Assembly: GCF_018131105.1 (NCBI RefSeq)
Contig: NZ_JAFCJI010000001.1
Location: 4,066,001-4,130,000 of the forward strand
Origin: Bradyrhizobium manausense
GTDB lineage: Bacteria > Pseudomonadota > Alphaproteobacteria > Rhizobiales > Xanthobacteraceae
Length of the DNA: 64,000 nt
Direction: 5' to 3'
Shown: piece by piece, positions 1 through 8,381 of the stretch
How positions within the stretch are numbered: position 1 is the stretch's first letter
Layout: each line of letters opens with the position of its first letter
The notes under the pieces: generated by a model
Told to the model about the DNA's origin: nothing
What the model saw: the letters and a program-made list of their open reading frames with translations, nothing else
The model's database searches: none
Translations under genes and position numbers: made by a program

Positions 1-234
1 GCGGAATAATGTCGGCTTGTCGGAATTCTTCGGCGAATGCGCCACGTCAGGCTGGATCATGCCGATCAGGCGATGACCGTCGCGGAAGCAATCGTCGACC
101 ATCGAAAGATAGCGCGGCTCGAAGATGTTGAGCGGCATCTGCCCGCGCGGCAGCAGCAGCGCGCCCGGCAGCGGAAACACGGGAAGGATTTCCGGAAGGT
201 CGGCGGGGCCGCGATATTCGATGTTGATCGGCAT
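1..234 (-). CDS. LON-domain (Lon substrate-binding domain) protein, C-terminus cut by window edge
   Basis: The reading frame opens with ATG at 234 and runs off the left edge, giving 78 residues. It begins MPINIEYRGPADLPEILPVF and continues with a PLPGALLLPRGQMPLNIFEP segment and RYLSMVDDC, the typical start of the stand-alone LON N-terminal substrate-binding domain found in alphaproteobacteria. These proteins lack the Lon ATPase and protease domains, and their precise role is not established. It lies directly downstream of the thioredoxin-TPR gene on the same strand with about 80 bp between, so the two are probably cotranscribed, as commonly seen in Rhizobiales. A GGGGA stretch upstream of the ATG can serve as the ribosome binding site. 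The identity is confident; the total length is unknown because the gene is truncated here. Confidence 0.85.
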   Translation of the reverse strand, partial: MPINIEYRGPADLPEILPVFPLPGALLLPRGQMPLNIFEPRYLSMVDDCFRDGHRLIGMIQPDVAHSPKNSDKPTLFR

Positions 235-251
235 CTGGTCCCCGCGTGGCT

Positions 252-301
252 AGAGCATGATCCGGAAAAGTGTGAAGCGGTTTTCCGACAAGATCATGCT
301 C
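252..301. repeat. short palindromic intergenic repeat (GAGCATGATC ... GATCATGCTC)
   Basis: Outer arms GAGCATGATC (253-262) and GATCATGCTC (292-301) are perfect inverted repeats. Inside them CCGGAAAA (262-269) faces TTTTCCG (281-287). From memory this resembles an abundant dispersed intergenic repeat of Rhizobiales. It separates the thioredoxin gene from the LON-domain gene. Confidence 0.7.
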
Positions 302-316
302 CGAAATGACCTGCGC

Positions 317-1237
317 TTACGAAAACAGGACCGTCGACAAGCGCTTTCGACCCTCGACGGTTGCATCATCCGCGCCGCCCCAGGCCTCGAAGAACTGCAC
401 CAGTTGCTTGCGGGCGCCGTCGTCGTTCCATTTGCGGTCGCGCTTGACGATCGCGAGCAGCTGCTCGGTGGCGGCCGCGCGGTCGCCCTTCGCGTTCAGC
501 GCGGTGGCAAGGTCGAACCGCGCCTGATGATCGAGCGGGTTTGCGGCGACTTTCTGTTCGAGCTCGGCAACGGGTCCCAGCTGCTCGGCCTGCTCGGCGA
601 GGTCGATCGCGGTCTGCACGGCCTTCACGGCCGGGTCGTTGCGCTTGGATTCCGGCACCATGGCCAGCGTCTGCTTGGCCTGCTCCATCGCGCCCGAGAC
701 GGCGTAGCATTTTGCGAGGCCCGCGAGCGCCGCGATGTTGGTGGCGTCATGCTGGAGTGCTTCCGCGTAGATCTGCGCGGCCGCCGCGGCATCGCCTTCG
801 GCGAGCACGGCATCGGCTTCCTGCACGATCTCGGCAACATTGACCTCGCCCGGCGCGGTCACGCCCTTGGTCAGCTTCTCGATGAAGGCGTTGAGCTGGC
901 TCTCCGGCACCGCGCCCATGAAGCCGTCGGCGGGCTGGCCGTTGACGAAGGCGATCACGGCCGGGATCGACTGGATGCCCATCTGGCCCGGGATCGCCGG
1001 ATGCTGGTCGATGTTCATCTTGACCAGCTTGACCTTGCCCTTGGCGGCCTTGACCGCCTTTTCGAGCAGGGGGGTGAGCTGCTTGCAGGGGCCACACCAC
1101 TCCGCCCAGAAGTCGATCAGCACCGGCTGGCGCTTCGATTCCTCGATGACGTCCTTCACGAAGGTCTGGGTGGTGGTGTCCTTGATCAGATCGGCCGCAG
1201 CCGGGCCCGCTCCGTTACCCTGGTCGATGATCGTCAC
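317..1237 (-). CDS. thioredoxin with C-terminal TPR-like domain (CnoX/YbbN type)
   Basis: The product is 306 residues: an N-terminal thioredoxin fold with the redox motif W47-C48-G49-P50-C51-K52, and a long C-terminal alpha-helical, alanine-rich part (about residues 125-300) with TPR-like repeats. This architecture is that of co-chaperone thioredoxins of the YbbN/CnoX type, which hold unfolding proteins and hand them to chaperones; unlike E. coli YbbN, both active-site cysteines are present here, so disulfide reductase activity is likely retained. There is no signal peptide, so it should be cytoplasmic. The start is GTG at 1237, preceded by GAGGGGA at suitable spacing. The LON-domain gene follows on the same strand. 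Function is inferred from family. Confidence 0.9.
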   Translation of the reverse strand: MTIIDQGNGAGPAAADLIKDTTTQTFVKDVIEESKRQPVLIDFWAEWCGPCKQLTPLLEKAVKAAKGKVKLVKMNIDQHPAIPGQMGIQSIPAVIAFVNGQPADGFMGAVPESQLNAFIEKLTKGVTAPGEVNVAEIVQEADAVLAEGDAAAAAQIYAEALQHDATNIAALAGLAKCYAVSGAMEQAKQTLAMVPESKRNDPAVKAVQTAIDLAEQAEQLGPVAELEQKVAANPLDHQARFDLATALNAKGDRAAATEQLLAIVKRDRKWNDDGARKQLVQFFEAWGGADDATVEGRKRLSTVLFS

Positions 1238-1511
1238 GGGATCCCCTCGTCTGATGTCTGGAATGGCGGGTCTTTAGCACGTCGCCATCACATATGCTTC
1301 GTTACAGGCCCTAAAATTGGGCCGGGACGGCCGAATTTCAATGCATGGCAGCCGATTCGGCGGTTCCGGGCCGATTTCGGTCGGTTTGGCCGGGATCGGG
1401 CTCATATTGGGGCTCCGAATACGAGATGATGCTGCCGGTAGCTGTTGCATTCGCCTCCCGCTTTTGGCATACGACAGCCGTTGCCGGCGCGTCACGCGAC
1501 CGACACAGGAT
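1238..1511. other. intergenic region, no gene seen
   Basis: About 270 bases between the thioredoxin start and tRNA-Gly. It must hold the thioredoxin promoter (minus strand) and the tRNA promoter (plus strand), but I see no convincing coding frame or strong hairpin in it. Confidence 0.5.
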
Positions 1512-1586
<75 letters not shown>

Positions 1587-1662
1587 ATTTTTCCCAAAGC
1601 ATCCAGCCAGATCCGGTCGGACCGTGGTTTTCCACGCCGCTGGCGGCTGGCTTGGGTCTGAC

Positions 1663-2649
1663 ATGACAATTCTGGTCACTGGCAGTGCCGGCCACCTCGG
1701 CGAGGCGATCCTCCGGACGCTCCGGCGTCGCGGCTCACCTGCGCGCGGGATCGATCTGAAGACATCGCCCTTCACCGATGTCGTCGGCTCGATCGTCGAT
1801 CGCGCCTTCGTCCGGGCGCAGATGGACGGCGTCACTACCGTCATCCACGCCGCGACGCTGCACAAGCCGCATGTGGCGACCCACAGCAAGCGGGCCTTTG
1901 TCGACACCAATGTCACCGGCACGCTCAATCTGCTCGAGGCGGCCAGCATCGTCGGCGTGACCAGCTTCGTCCTCACCAGCACCACCAGTGCCTTCGGTTC
2001 GCAGCTCCGGCCCGAGCCGGGGCAGGCGGCGGTGTGGGTTACCGAGGAGTTACCGTCGGTGCCGAAGAACATCTACGGCACCACAAAGCTGATGGCGGAG
2101 AATCTGTGCGAGCTGTTCTTTCGCGAGCGGGGCTTGCCCGTCGTGATCCTGCGGACATCGAGGTTCTTTCCGGAGGACGACGACGATCCCGCGATGCGGT
2201 CGGCCTATGCGCAGGACAACGCGCAAGCCAATGAATTGCTCTATCGACGGCTGGATATAACGGACGCGGTCAGCGCGCATCTGCTCGCCGCGGCGCGTGC
2301 GCCCGAGCTCGGCTTCGCCCGCTACGTCGTCTCGGCCACCAGCCCGTTCGCGCAGCGTCATCTCGCGGCGCTCGCCCGTGACGCGGCCGGTGTCGTGCGC
2401 GAGCTCTATCCGGATTGCGCACAGCTCTATGCCGCGCGCGGCTGGCGGCTCTTCCCCGAGATCGACCGTGTCTATGTCAACGAGCGTGCGCGGCGTGACC
2501 TTGGATGGGATCCCGAATTCGATTTCGCCCATGTGCTGCGCAGCCTGCGCGAGGAGCGCGATTTTCGCAGCGCCCTGGCGCGCGAGGTGGGAGCGAAGGG
2601 CTATCACGATGCGCTGTTTGACAACGGGCCTTACCCGATCGCCCAATAG
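1663..2649 (+). CDS. NAD-dependent epimerase/dehydratase (extended SDR)
   Basis: The product is 328 residues from ATG 1663; an in-frame ATG at 1624 would add 13 residues of non-family sequence, so the later start, which puts the nucleotide-binding motif at the N-terminus, is preferred. The motif is G7-S-A-G10-H-L-G13. The catalytic pair is Y138-xxx-K142, in NIYGTTKL, preceded by a TSTTSAFG segment carrying the usual Ser/Thr. It belongs to the extended short-chain dehydrogenases that epimerise or dehydrate nucleotide sugars or act on related substrates; the substrate cannot be told from sequence. It stands alone downstream of tRNA-Gly and is followed by a long gap. Confidence 0.88.
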   Translation: MTILVTGSAGHLGEAILRTLRRRGSPARGIDLKTSPFTDVVGSIVDRAFVRAQMDGVTTVIHAATLHKPHVATHSKRAFVDTNVTGTLNLLEAASIVGVTSFVLTSTTSAFGSQLRPEPGQAAVWVTEELPSVPKNIYGTTKLMAENLCELFFRERGLPVVILRTSRFFPEDDDDPAMRSAYAQDNAQANELLYRRLDITDAVSAHLLAAARAPELGFARYVVSATSPFAQRHLAALARDAAGVVRELYPDCAQLYAARGWRLFPEIDRVYVNERARRDLGWDPEFDFAHVLRSLREERDFRSALAREVGAKGYHDALFDNGPYPIAQ

Positions 2650-3028
2650 TCGCCGCTTTTGTCAATTCGCACGATGAATCAGATGCGTGGCCGGCGTCAC
2701 CGCGCAGCATCCGGTCTCGGCCGTTCTACGGTGCATGGGGTTGTTTTCGCATTTTTGTATTGATCGGCTCCTTCTGCCGTTCGCAATGAGGTGCGCGTCA
2801 TTTCGATTCCGCGCTGCAGCGTAGGCGTTGTCGTCGCCGCGCGCGCCTGGAGAGACAATCAGTCTCAATTTTTACTGAGCGCAATCGCAGCGCACGCGGC
2901 GCGCTTTTCACCGCTCCCAGATGTGCTAACCTTTTTGCGTCTGCCACTCGACAGACTCCAACTTCGCCTCTCGACTATCAGAACAAAATAACGTGCAGCC
3001 CTGACGGCTGCCTTAGGGGAGTGACGCG
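2650..3028. promoter_or_regulatory. 379-bp intergenic leader region with hairpin ahead of the sugar dehydrogenase
   Basis: This is somewhat less GC-rich than flanking DNA and shows no convincing coding frame. A stem-loop GCAGCC (2995-3000) / GGCTGC (3006-3011) with a 5-base loop sits immediately before the ribosome binding site TAGGGGAG and the ATG at 3029. A second weaker stem GAGAC (2852-2856) / GTCTC (2862-2866) is followed by a T-rich run. The promoter of the dehydrogenase-cytochrome pair must lie here. Regulation by the hairpin is only a suggestion. Confidence 0.4.
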
Positions 3029-4297
3029 ATGAAATCGATGATCCATCGATCCGTGTTGGCGCTTGCAGCCGTAGCCCTTCTTGCAGGGACAACCGCTGGC
3101 CACGCGCAGGACAAAAGCAAGCCGCTGAAGAAATACGAATCCGGCAACAAGGAATTCTGGACCCATCCGCCGGATGACTGGTTCCTCGGCGACGAGACCG
3201 AGGCGCAGAAGGGCCTCGCTCCGCCCTCGGGTCCGCCGACCGGCGCCTCCGATGCCGAGCTCGCCAACATCATCAAGAAAGTGAAGCTGCCGGCGGGCTT
3301 CAAGATGGAGGTCTACGCCTCCGGCGTGCTGGCCGCGCGACAGATGGCCTGGGGTGACAAGGGCACGCTGTTCGTCGGCTCGTTCGGCCTCGGCAACGTC
3401 TATGCCATCAAGGACAACAACGGAAAGAAAGAGGTCAAGACCATCCTCAAGGGGCTGAACATGCCCACGGGTCTGGCCGTCAAGGATGGCGCGCTCTACG
3501 TCATCGCGGTCGACAAGCTGATCCGCTACGACGACATCGAAAACAAGCTCGACAATCCCGGCGAGGGCAAGGTCGTCTATGACGACATGCCGTCCTATGC
3601 CGCGCATGGCTGGAAGTATCTCGCGGCCGACAAGGAAGGCTGGTTCTACATTCCGTTCGGACCGCCCTTCAACATCGGCATCCCGCCGACCAGCGTCTCG
3701 CAGATCCGGCGCGTCGATCCCAAGACCGGCAATGCGGAAGTCTGGGCGCTCGGCGTTCGCAACTCGGTCGGCGGCGACGTCGATCCGCGCACCGGCAAGT
3801 ACTGGTTCACCGAAAATGCCCGCGACTGGGTCAGCGATGATCTCCCGTCAGACAAGCTCAACATGATCAGCAAGATGGGCGAGCATTTCGGCTATCCCTA
3901 CTGCCACCAGGGCGACCTTCCCGATCCGAAGTTCGCGATGGGCCACAAATGCTCCGAGTTCACGCCGCCCGTGCTGAACCTCGGCGCGCACGTCGCTCCG
4001 CTCGGCATGAAGTTCTATACCGGCGACCAGTTCCCCGCCGAGTACAAGAACAACATCCTGATCGCCGAGCATGGCTCCTGGAATCGTCACAAGTACCAGG
4101 GCGCCCGCATCATGCGCGTGATCGTCGGACCCGACGGCAAGAACGCCAAGCAGGAAGTGTTCGCCTCCGGCTGGATCGAGGGTGACCAGGGCTATCTCGG
4201 TCGCCCCGATGACATCATCCTCGCCAAGGATGGTTCGATCCTCGTCGCCGACGACTGGGCCGGCGCGATCTATCGCATCAGCTACAGCAAGAAGTAG
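3029..4297 (+). CDS. periplasmic sorbosone/PQQ-dependent sugar dehydrogenase family protein
   Basis: The product is 422 residues with a Sec signal peptide (basic start, LALAAVALLAGTTAGHAQ, cleavage near residue 27). The mature part is a beta-propeller of the soluble glucose/sorbosone dehydrogenase class. It carries the family signature segments RNSVGGDVDPRTGKYWFTEN, then ARDWVSDDLPSDKLN, and near the C-terminus AEHGSWNRHKYQGARI. Such enzymes oxidise aldoses or related carbonyl compounds in the periplasm, usually with PQQ, and pass electrons to a cytochrome. The next gene encodes a di-haem cytochrome c, which fits as the electron acceptor. TAGGGGAG lies before the ATG. An intrinsic terminator follows directly (4313-4348), so the cytochrome may have its own promoter. 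The substrate is unknown. Confidence 0.88.
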   Translation: MKSMIHRSVLALAAVALLAGTTAGHAQDKSKPLKKYESGNKEFWTHPPDDWFLGDETEAQKGLAPPSGPPTGASDAELANIIKKVKLPAGFKMEVYASGVLAARQMAWGDKGTLFVGSFGLGNVYAIKDNNGKKEVKTILKGLNMPTGLAVKDGALYVIAVDKLIRYDDIENKLDNPGEGKVVYDDMPSYAAHGWKYLAADKEGWFYIPFGPPFNIGIPPTSVSQIRRVDPKTGNAEVWALGVRNSVGGDVDPRTGKYWFTENARDWVSDDLPSDKLNMISKMGEHFGYPYCHQGDLPDPKFAMGHKCSEFTPPVLNLGAHVAPLGMKFYTGDQFPAEYKNNILIAEHGSWNRHKYQGARIMRVIVGPDGKNAKQEVFASGWIEGDQGYLGRPDDIILAKDGSILVADDWAGAIYRISYSKK

Positions 4298-4312
4298 CGC
4301 ACGACGACACGG

Positions 4313-4348
4313 GGCTGCGACCGGACGACGGCCGCAGCCTCTTTTATT
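4313..4348 (+). terminator. intrinsic terminator after the sugar dehydrogenase
   Basis: GGCTGCG (4313-4319) pairs with CGCAGCC (4333-4339), and the stem is followed by TCTTTTATTT. It starts 15 bases after the stop codon of the upstream gene. Confidence 0.7.
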
Positions 4349-4360
4349 TCAAGGACACGC

Positions 4361-4460
4361 CGTCGTTCCGGATTGCGCGCCAGCCCAAGTCCGGAACCCA
4401 TAACCCCGTGTCGCGGTTATGGAGTCCGGGCTCGTGCTCCGCACGCCTCGGAATGACGAG
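4361..4460. repeat. palindromic intergenic repeat, family A (divergent copy)
   Basis: CGTCGTTCCG (4361-4370) faces CGGAATGACGAG (4449-4460), with an inner pair formed by CCCATAACCCC and GGTTATGGAGTCCGG (about 4397-4430). The overall plan, CGTCGTYCCGG ... CCGGGACCCATA ... ATGG.TCC.GG ... CGGGATGACG, is shared with the copies at 5104-5249 and 14472-14600. Confidence 0.7.
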
Positions 4461-4483
4461 CTAGATGGATCGGAATCCTCATC

Positions 4484-5077
4484 ATGCGCCGGCAGTTCAT
4501 CTCGCACCTAATCAGCGCGGCTGCGCTCCTCACGCTCGGCGCGCTCTCTGCAAGCGCCGCCGACAATACCGCGGTCCAGGAGAAGGCAGCCGTCTGTTCC
4601 GGCTGTCACGGCGAGAACGGAATTTCGCAGACCGAGAATATTCCCTCGCTGGCCGGCCAGCCCGATCAATTCCTGCAATGGCAGCTCGTGTTCTTCCGCG
4701 CCGGCTCGCGCAAGAACGAGCAGATGCAGCCGATTGCCCAGGAGATCAGCAACGAGGACGTTCGCAGTCTCGGCGCCTATTTCGCGGCCATGACGCCGCC
4801 GAAGGCCGCCGAAGACAAGGATCCGGACCTGTCGAAGAAAGGCGCGCAAGTCGCCGTCGGCCGCCGCTGTGCCTCATGCCACACGGATAGCTTTGCCGGC
4901 ACCAAGGCTGTCGCGCGGCTTGCCGGGCAGCGCGAGGAATATCTGGTCAAGGCGCTGCATGACTACAAGAACAGCCAGCGTGTGGGTGGCGGCGGAGCCG
5001 CGATGGCCGATGTCGCCTATCACATGAGCGATGAGGAAATCACGGCCGTCGCGCACTATCTCGCGTACTTCAAATAG
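4484..5077 (+). CDS. di-haem cytochrome c (c4-like), periplasmic
   Basis: The product is 197 residues with a signal peptide (about residues 1-26, ending SASAA). Two haem-attachment motifs are present: C38-S-G-C41-H42 and C129-A-S-C132-H133. Each is followed by a methionine-containing domain half, so the protein is a tandem of two class I cytochrome c domains, like cytochrome c4. It should shuttle electrons in the periplasm, and its position right after the sugar dehydrogenase suggests it takes electrons from that enzyme and passes them to a terminal oxidase or cytochrome pool. The pairing is inferred from gene order. A palindromic repeat and a terminator separate the two genes, so they may be transcribed separately. 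Confidence 0.9.
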   Translation: MRRQFISHLISAAALLTLGALSASAADNTAVQEKAAVCSGCHGENGISQTENIPSLAGQPDQFLQWQLVFFRAGSRKNEQMQPIAQEISNEDVRSLGAYFAAMTPPKAAEDKDPDLSKKGAQVAVGRRCASCHTDSFAGTKAVARLAGQREEYLVKALHDYKNSQRVGGGGAAMADVAYHMSDEEITAVAHYLAYFK

Positions 5078-5103
5078 CGCGAAGTTCGAGCGGTAAACTC
5101 CGC

Positions 5104-5249
5104 CGTCGTCCCGGACAAGCGAAGCGCAGATCCGGGACCCATACCCACAGGACGTAGTTTGACGAAGGCTCGGAGCGGGAGCATCGCATCACGCTGCTCC
5201 CTGTGGTGATGGATCCCGGGCTCGCGCTGCGCTCGCCCCGGGATGACGC
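5104..5249. repeat. palindromic intergenic repeat, family A
   Basis: The left half starts CGTCGTCCCGGACAAGCGAA and continues through ATCCGGGACCCATA. The right half carries ATGGATCCCGGGCTCGCGC and ends CCCCGGGATGACG. CAGGACG... and CCCTGTGG segments add inner pairing. It fills the gap between the convergent cytochrome and PanE-like genes and could form a large hairpin acting as a terminator for either strand. Confidence 0.75.
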
Positions 5250-5253
5250 GGTT

Positions 5254-6177
5254 CTACCCTGCCCGCTGCTTCTCATACGCCTTGAGGTGCGTGTACGCGA
5301 TGCGCAGCTTCGGCACCGGCACCTTGGCGGCATCGGCCCGCGCGATGAGGTCGCCGATCACGTGATCGGCTTCGACCGGAAAACCCGCCTTGACGTCACG
5401 GAACATCGAGGCCGTCATCGGTGAGCCCTCGGTTGTGAGGTTGCCCTTCACGCGCTCGAAGAACGGTCCGCCCGGCGTGTAGCCGGACGCGGCGGCAATC
5501 GAGCTGGTCTCGTCCAGCATGCCGAGCAGAAAATCCCGGCCGCCGGGGGCGGCGAGGATGTCGCCGACGGAGGTGCGCATCAGGCTGGTGGAAGCTGCGA
5601 GCGAGGAGAGGAACACCCACTTTTCCCACATGTCCTGCATGATGTTCTGGCTGGCGGTGGCGCCGGTGATGCCGCTCTTGAAGGCCTCGTCGATCGCCTT
5701 GACGCGGTCCGACGGTTTTCCGTCGCGCTCGCCGTAATTGATCGCCTGCATCGGCTGCAGCTGCACCACTTCGCGTTTCTCGTTCAAGGTCGCCGCGATG
5801 GCGCAGAGACCGCCGAGCACGCGCTCCTTGCCGAATTTTTGGTCGAGCGTGTCGAGATGCTTCATGCCGTTGAGCATCGGGATGATCGCGGTGTCAGGGC
5901 CGACGGCTGCAGCGAATGACTTGATGGCGTCGTCGAGGTCGAACGCCTTGCAGCTGAGCAGCACGACGTCGAATTCTTCCTTGAGCGCGTCGGCCTGAAC
6001 GGTCGGCGGATTCTTCAAGGTCACATCGCCATTCGGGCTCTTGATGACGAGGCCATCGCTCGCGAGTTCGCTGGCGCGCTTGGGGCGAACCAGGAAGGTC
6101 ACGTCGCGGCCGGCCTGCAACAGCCTGCCACCAAAATAGCCGCCGATGGCGCCGGCGCCGACCACGAGAATACGCAT
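5254..6177 (-). CDS. ketopantoate reductase family protein (ApbA/PanE)
   Basis: The product is 307 residues from the ATG at 6177, which is preceded by AAGGA. The frame is open further upstream, but that sequence is not family-like. The N-terminal Rossmann motif is VGAGAIGGYFGGRL (residues about 5-18), and the C-terminal half is helical, containing the lysine-rich helix region of 6-phosphogluconate dehydrogenase-like folds. PanE reduces 2-dehydropantoate to pantoate with NADPH in coenzyme A synthesis. Alphaproteobacteria often carry several ApbA/PanE paralogues of unproven substrate, so the gene symbol is not assigned. It may be cotranscribed with the DsbA-family gene upstream (87-bp gap). Confidence 0.85.
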   Translation of the reverse strand: MRILVVGAGAIGGYFGGRLLQAGRDVTFLVRPKRASELASDGLVIKSPNGDVTLKNPPTVQADALKEEFDVVLLSCKAFDLDDAIKSFAAAVGPDTAIIPMLNGMKHLDTLDQKFGKERVLGGLCAIAATLNEKREVVQLQPMQAINYGERDGKPSDRVKAIDEAFKSGITGATASQNIMQDMWEKWVFLSSLAASTSLMRTSVGDILAAPGGRDFLLGMLDETSSIAAASGYTPGGPFFERVKGNLTTEGSPMTASMFRDVKAGFPVEADHVIGDLIARADAAKVPVPKLRIAYTHLKAYEKQRAG

Positions 6178-6264
6178 GCGAAAGTCCTTATTGTTGCTTT
6201 TCCATCGTCCCGGAGAATGCCAGAACGACCTCGCGGAGACCACCCGCTTTCTGGAGGTGCTGGA

Positions 6265-6873
6265 TCACTTCCCCAGCACCATCTCCTCGACCTCGCGCAG
6301 CTGCTCCTTGCCGAAGAACATCTCGTTGCCCACGAAGAAGGTCGGCGAGCCGAACGCACCGCGCGCGACCGCTTCCTCGGTATTCTTGATCAGCTTGGCC
6401 TTCACCTCCGGCTCCTGGGCGCGGGCGAACAGCTTTTGCGCATCCAGACCGGATGACGCCAGCGCCTTCGCTGCAATTTCCGGATCGTCCATCTTATTCG
6501 GCTCGCGCCACATGTGATGGAAGGCCGCCTCGACATATGTCTCGAACACGCCCTCAAGCTGTGCGGCGATCGCGGTGCGCATCAGGTTCAGCGTGTTGAC
6601 GGGGAAGTTCGGATTCCAGACGTAGGGCTGAACGTTGAAGCGCTTGAGAAAGCGCTCGGTCTCGACCTGCTGGAATTCACGCTTGTTCTTGACGCCGGCG
6701 AGCGTCTCGGCCGGCGATTTGTTGTTGGTCGACTTGAAGATGCCGCCGAGCAGGATCGGCACATATTCGAATTTGACGCCGATGCGCTGCTCGATCGCCG
6801 GGATCGCGAGATGGCTCAGATAGGCATTCGGGCTGCCGAAATCGAACAGGAATTGCGGGGCTGTGCGGGTCAA
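6265..6873 (-). CDS. 2-hydroxychromene-2-carboxylate isomerase / DsbA-family protein
   Basis: The product is 202 residues from a TTG at 6873, chosen because AGGGAGA (plus-strand 6880-6886) lies six bases before it. An ATG at 6894 in the same frame would place the Shine-Dalgarno inside the gene. The start MTRTAPQFLFDFGSPNAYLS carries the S-P-N/S motif that replaces CxxC in kappa-class GST/HCCA isomerases, so this is not a disulfide oxidoreductase. The C-terminus has the GAFGSPTFFVGNEMFFGKEQ segment (cis-proline loop and end strand) typical of the family. Such proteins bind glutathione and isomerise aromatic-degradation intermediates. The real substrate is unknown. Confidence 0.88.
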   Translation of the reverse strand: MTRTAPQFLFDFGSPNAYLSHLAIPAIEQRIGVKFEYVPILLGGIFKSTNNKSPAETLAGVKNKREFQQVETERFLKRFNVQPYVWNPNFPVNTLNLMRTAIAAQLEGVFETYVEAAFHHMWREPNKMDDPEIAAKALASSGLDAQKLFARAQEPEVKAKLIKNTEEAVARGAFGSPTFFVGNEMFFGKEQLREVEEMVLGK

Positions 6874-6963
6874 ATGCGTTCTCCCTGACGTCACTTTTCA
6901 CCCATTGTGGCGCAGGGCGCGCCACAGGTCTACCGTTTAATGACGGTCATAATATCTTGACCG

Positions 6964-8298
6964 TCAGACCAGCCGCTTGATTGCCTGCCTGCGCCACACC
7001 AAGAGGTAATAGCCCATCTGCAAAACGAACATGGCGCAGAACACGATGGGATAGGCGGCCCACACGCCCTTGAGACCGATCATGCGGCTGAGGATGACCG
7101 CGGATGGCAACTCGATCGCAACGATGGCGAAGATCGAGAGCAGCATCGGCGTCAGCGCGACGCCCGCCGCGCGCATCGCGCCGGAAAACGTCGTCGCAAG
7201 GCCGAACGGCACCGAGCTCCACAGGGCGACGAAGAGCAGTCCTTTCGCCAGATCGAGCACGGCGCCGTCGGTGATGAAGATGCCGAGGACGGCGCGTGGT
7301 GCGAGGTAGATCAACGCCACCAACCCGCCGGTCAACACGAGGTTGAACGCAAGGCCGGTGCGGACGATGCCGTCGAGCCGCGCCCGGTCGCCGCCGCCGA
7401 TCGCTTGCGCACCGAGAATCGAGACCGCGATCGAAATCGACATCGCCGTGAACTGCGTGTAGCCCATCACTTGATTGACGGCGCCATAAGCCGCCGTAGC
7501 GTCGGAGCCATAGCCGTTGACGAGGCCAAGCAGCACGAGCTCGGCAATCGCCATCACCACCATGCCCACCGCACTCGGCAGGCCAATGCTGAGGATTTGT
7601 CCGAGCACCGCGCGATTGAGCCGCACATGGCGCAGCAGCGCGATGTCCGGCGCGATCGCGTGCTTCCTTCGCAGCAAGTAGACTGCGAGAACGATCAGCG
7701 TCACGGCGTTGGAGATCGCGGCTGCCCAGGCGGGACTGGTGATGCCGACCTCGCTGCGGATCAGTATCGGTGTCAACGTCAGTCCGATAGCTGTTGACAA
7801 TGCCAGTGCCAACAGCGGCGTTACTGCGTCGCCGACACCGCGGATCATCGCGGTCATCAATAGGAAGACGAAGCCGAGCGGCATCGTCAGCAGCATGATG
7901 CGCGCGTAGCGGCTGGCCTGCTCGAGAATGTCCGCGGGCGTTGCGAGCACCATCATCAGTTGCCGGCTGAACAGGCCGCCGAGCAATCCGACAGATATCG
8001 CGAGCAGCAGGCCGACTGCGAGTGTCGTGCCGACGATGGTCTTGATTCTGTCGAGCTTGCCCGCGCCAAAGGCCTGACCGATCAGCACGGTGGCGCCTGT
8101 GCTCAGGCCCATGACGAAGGCAAACAGGAAGAAGAACACCGGGAAGAAGGTCGAGACCGCCGCGAGCGCGTCGACGCCGATCATGTGGCCGAGATAGACG
8201 TTGCTGACGGTGCCGAACAACGATTGCAGCGCGTTGCTCAGCATCAACGGTGCGAGGAAGCGCAGGAAAGTTTGCCAGAGCGGTTTTGGAGCGGACAT
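6964..8298 (-). CDS. MATE family multidrug/toxin efflux transporter
   Basis: The product is about 444 residues with twelve hydrophobic segments in two similar six-helix halves (for example LRFLAPLMLSNALQSLFGTV near the start and the internal LGQILSIGLPSAVGMVVMAI). This is the layout of MATE exporters, which expel cationic drugs or metabolites in exchange for Na+ or H+. ATG 8298 is preferred, with GAAAGG about eight bases before it; ATG at 8313 in frame is a possible alternative. The neighbouring DsbA-family gene lies 90 bp downstream on the same strand. The substrate is unknown. Confidence 0.92.
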   Translation of the reverse strand: MSAPKPLWQTFLRFLAPLMLSNALQSLFGTVSNVYLGHMIGVDALAAVSTFFPVFFFLFAFVMGLSTGATVLIGQAFGAGKLDRIKTIVGTTLAVGLLLAISVGLLGGLFSRQLMMVLATPADILEQASRYARIMLLTMPLGFVFLLMTAMIRGVGDAVTPLLALALSTAIGLTLTPILIRSEVGITSPAWAAAISNAVTLIVLAVYLLRRKHAIAPDIALLRHVRLNRAVLGQILSIGLPSAVGMVVMAIAELVLLGLVNGYGSDATAAYGAVNQVMGYTQFTAMSISIAVSILGAQAIGGGDRARLDGIVRTGLAFNLVLTGGLVALIYLAPRAVLGIFITDGAVLDLAKGLLFVALWSSVPFGLATTFSGAMRAAGVALTPMLLSIFAIVAIELPSAVILSRMIGLKGVWAAYPIVFCAMFVLQMGYYLLVWRRQAIKRLV

Positions 8299-8381
8299 GG
8301 GTTTGCCTTTCATCAGGGCGAGCGAAGCCGTTGCCGCGCAATGCGCGGCTCGGCCGTCGATGGGGTTGTTGGAGATCGCGC

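Noticed and set aside
257..1429. Long plus-strand open frame (390 codons) opposite the thioredoxin gene
   Set aside because: It is antisense to a clear thioredoxin-TPR gene. The composition (many Arg, His, Gly) is that of a GC-rich shadow frame, and no family motif is visible.
2852..2875. GAGAC/GTCTC hairpin with T run as a terminator
   Set aside because: The stem has only five pairs and lies about 200 bases after the epimerase stop, so it is too weak to call as a separate feature.
6947..8341. 464-codon minus-strand frame overlapping the MATE gene in another frame
   Set aside because: The same-strand frame of MATE has twelve membrane spans and family motifs; this one is Arg-rich low-complexity.
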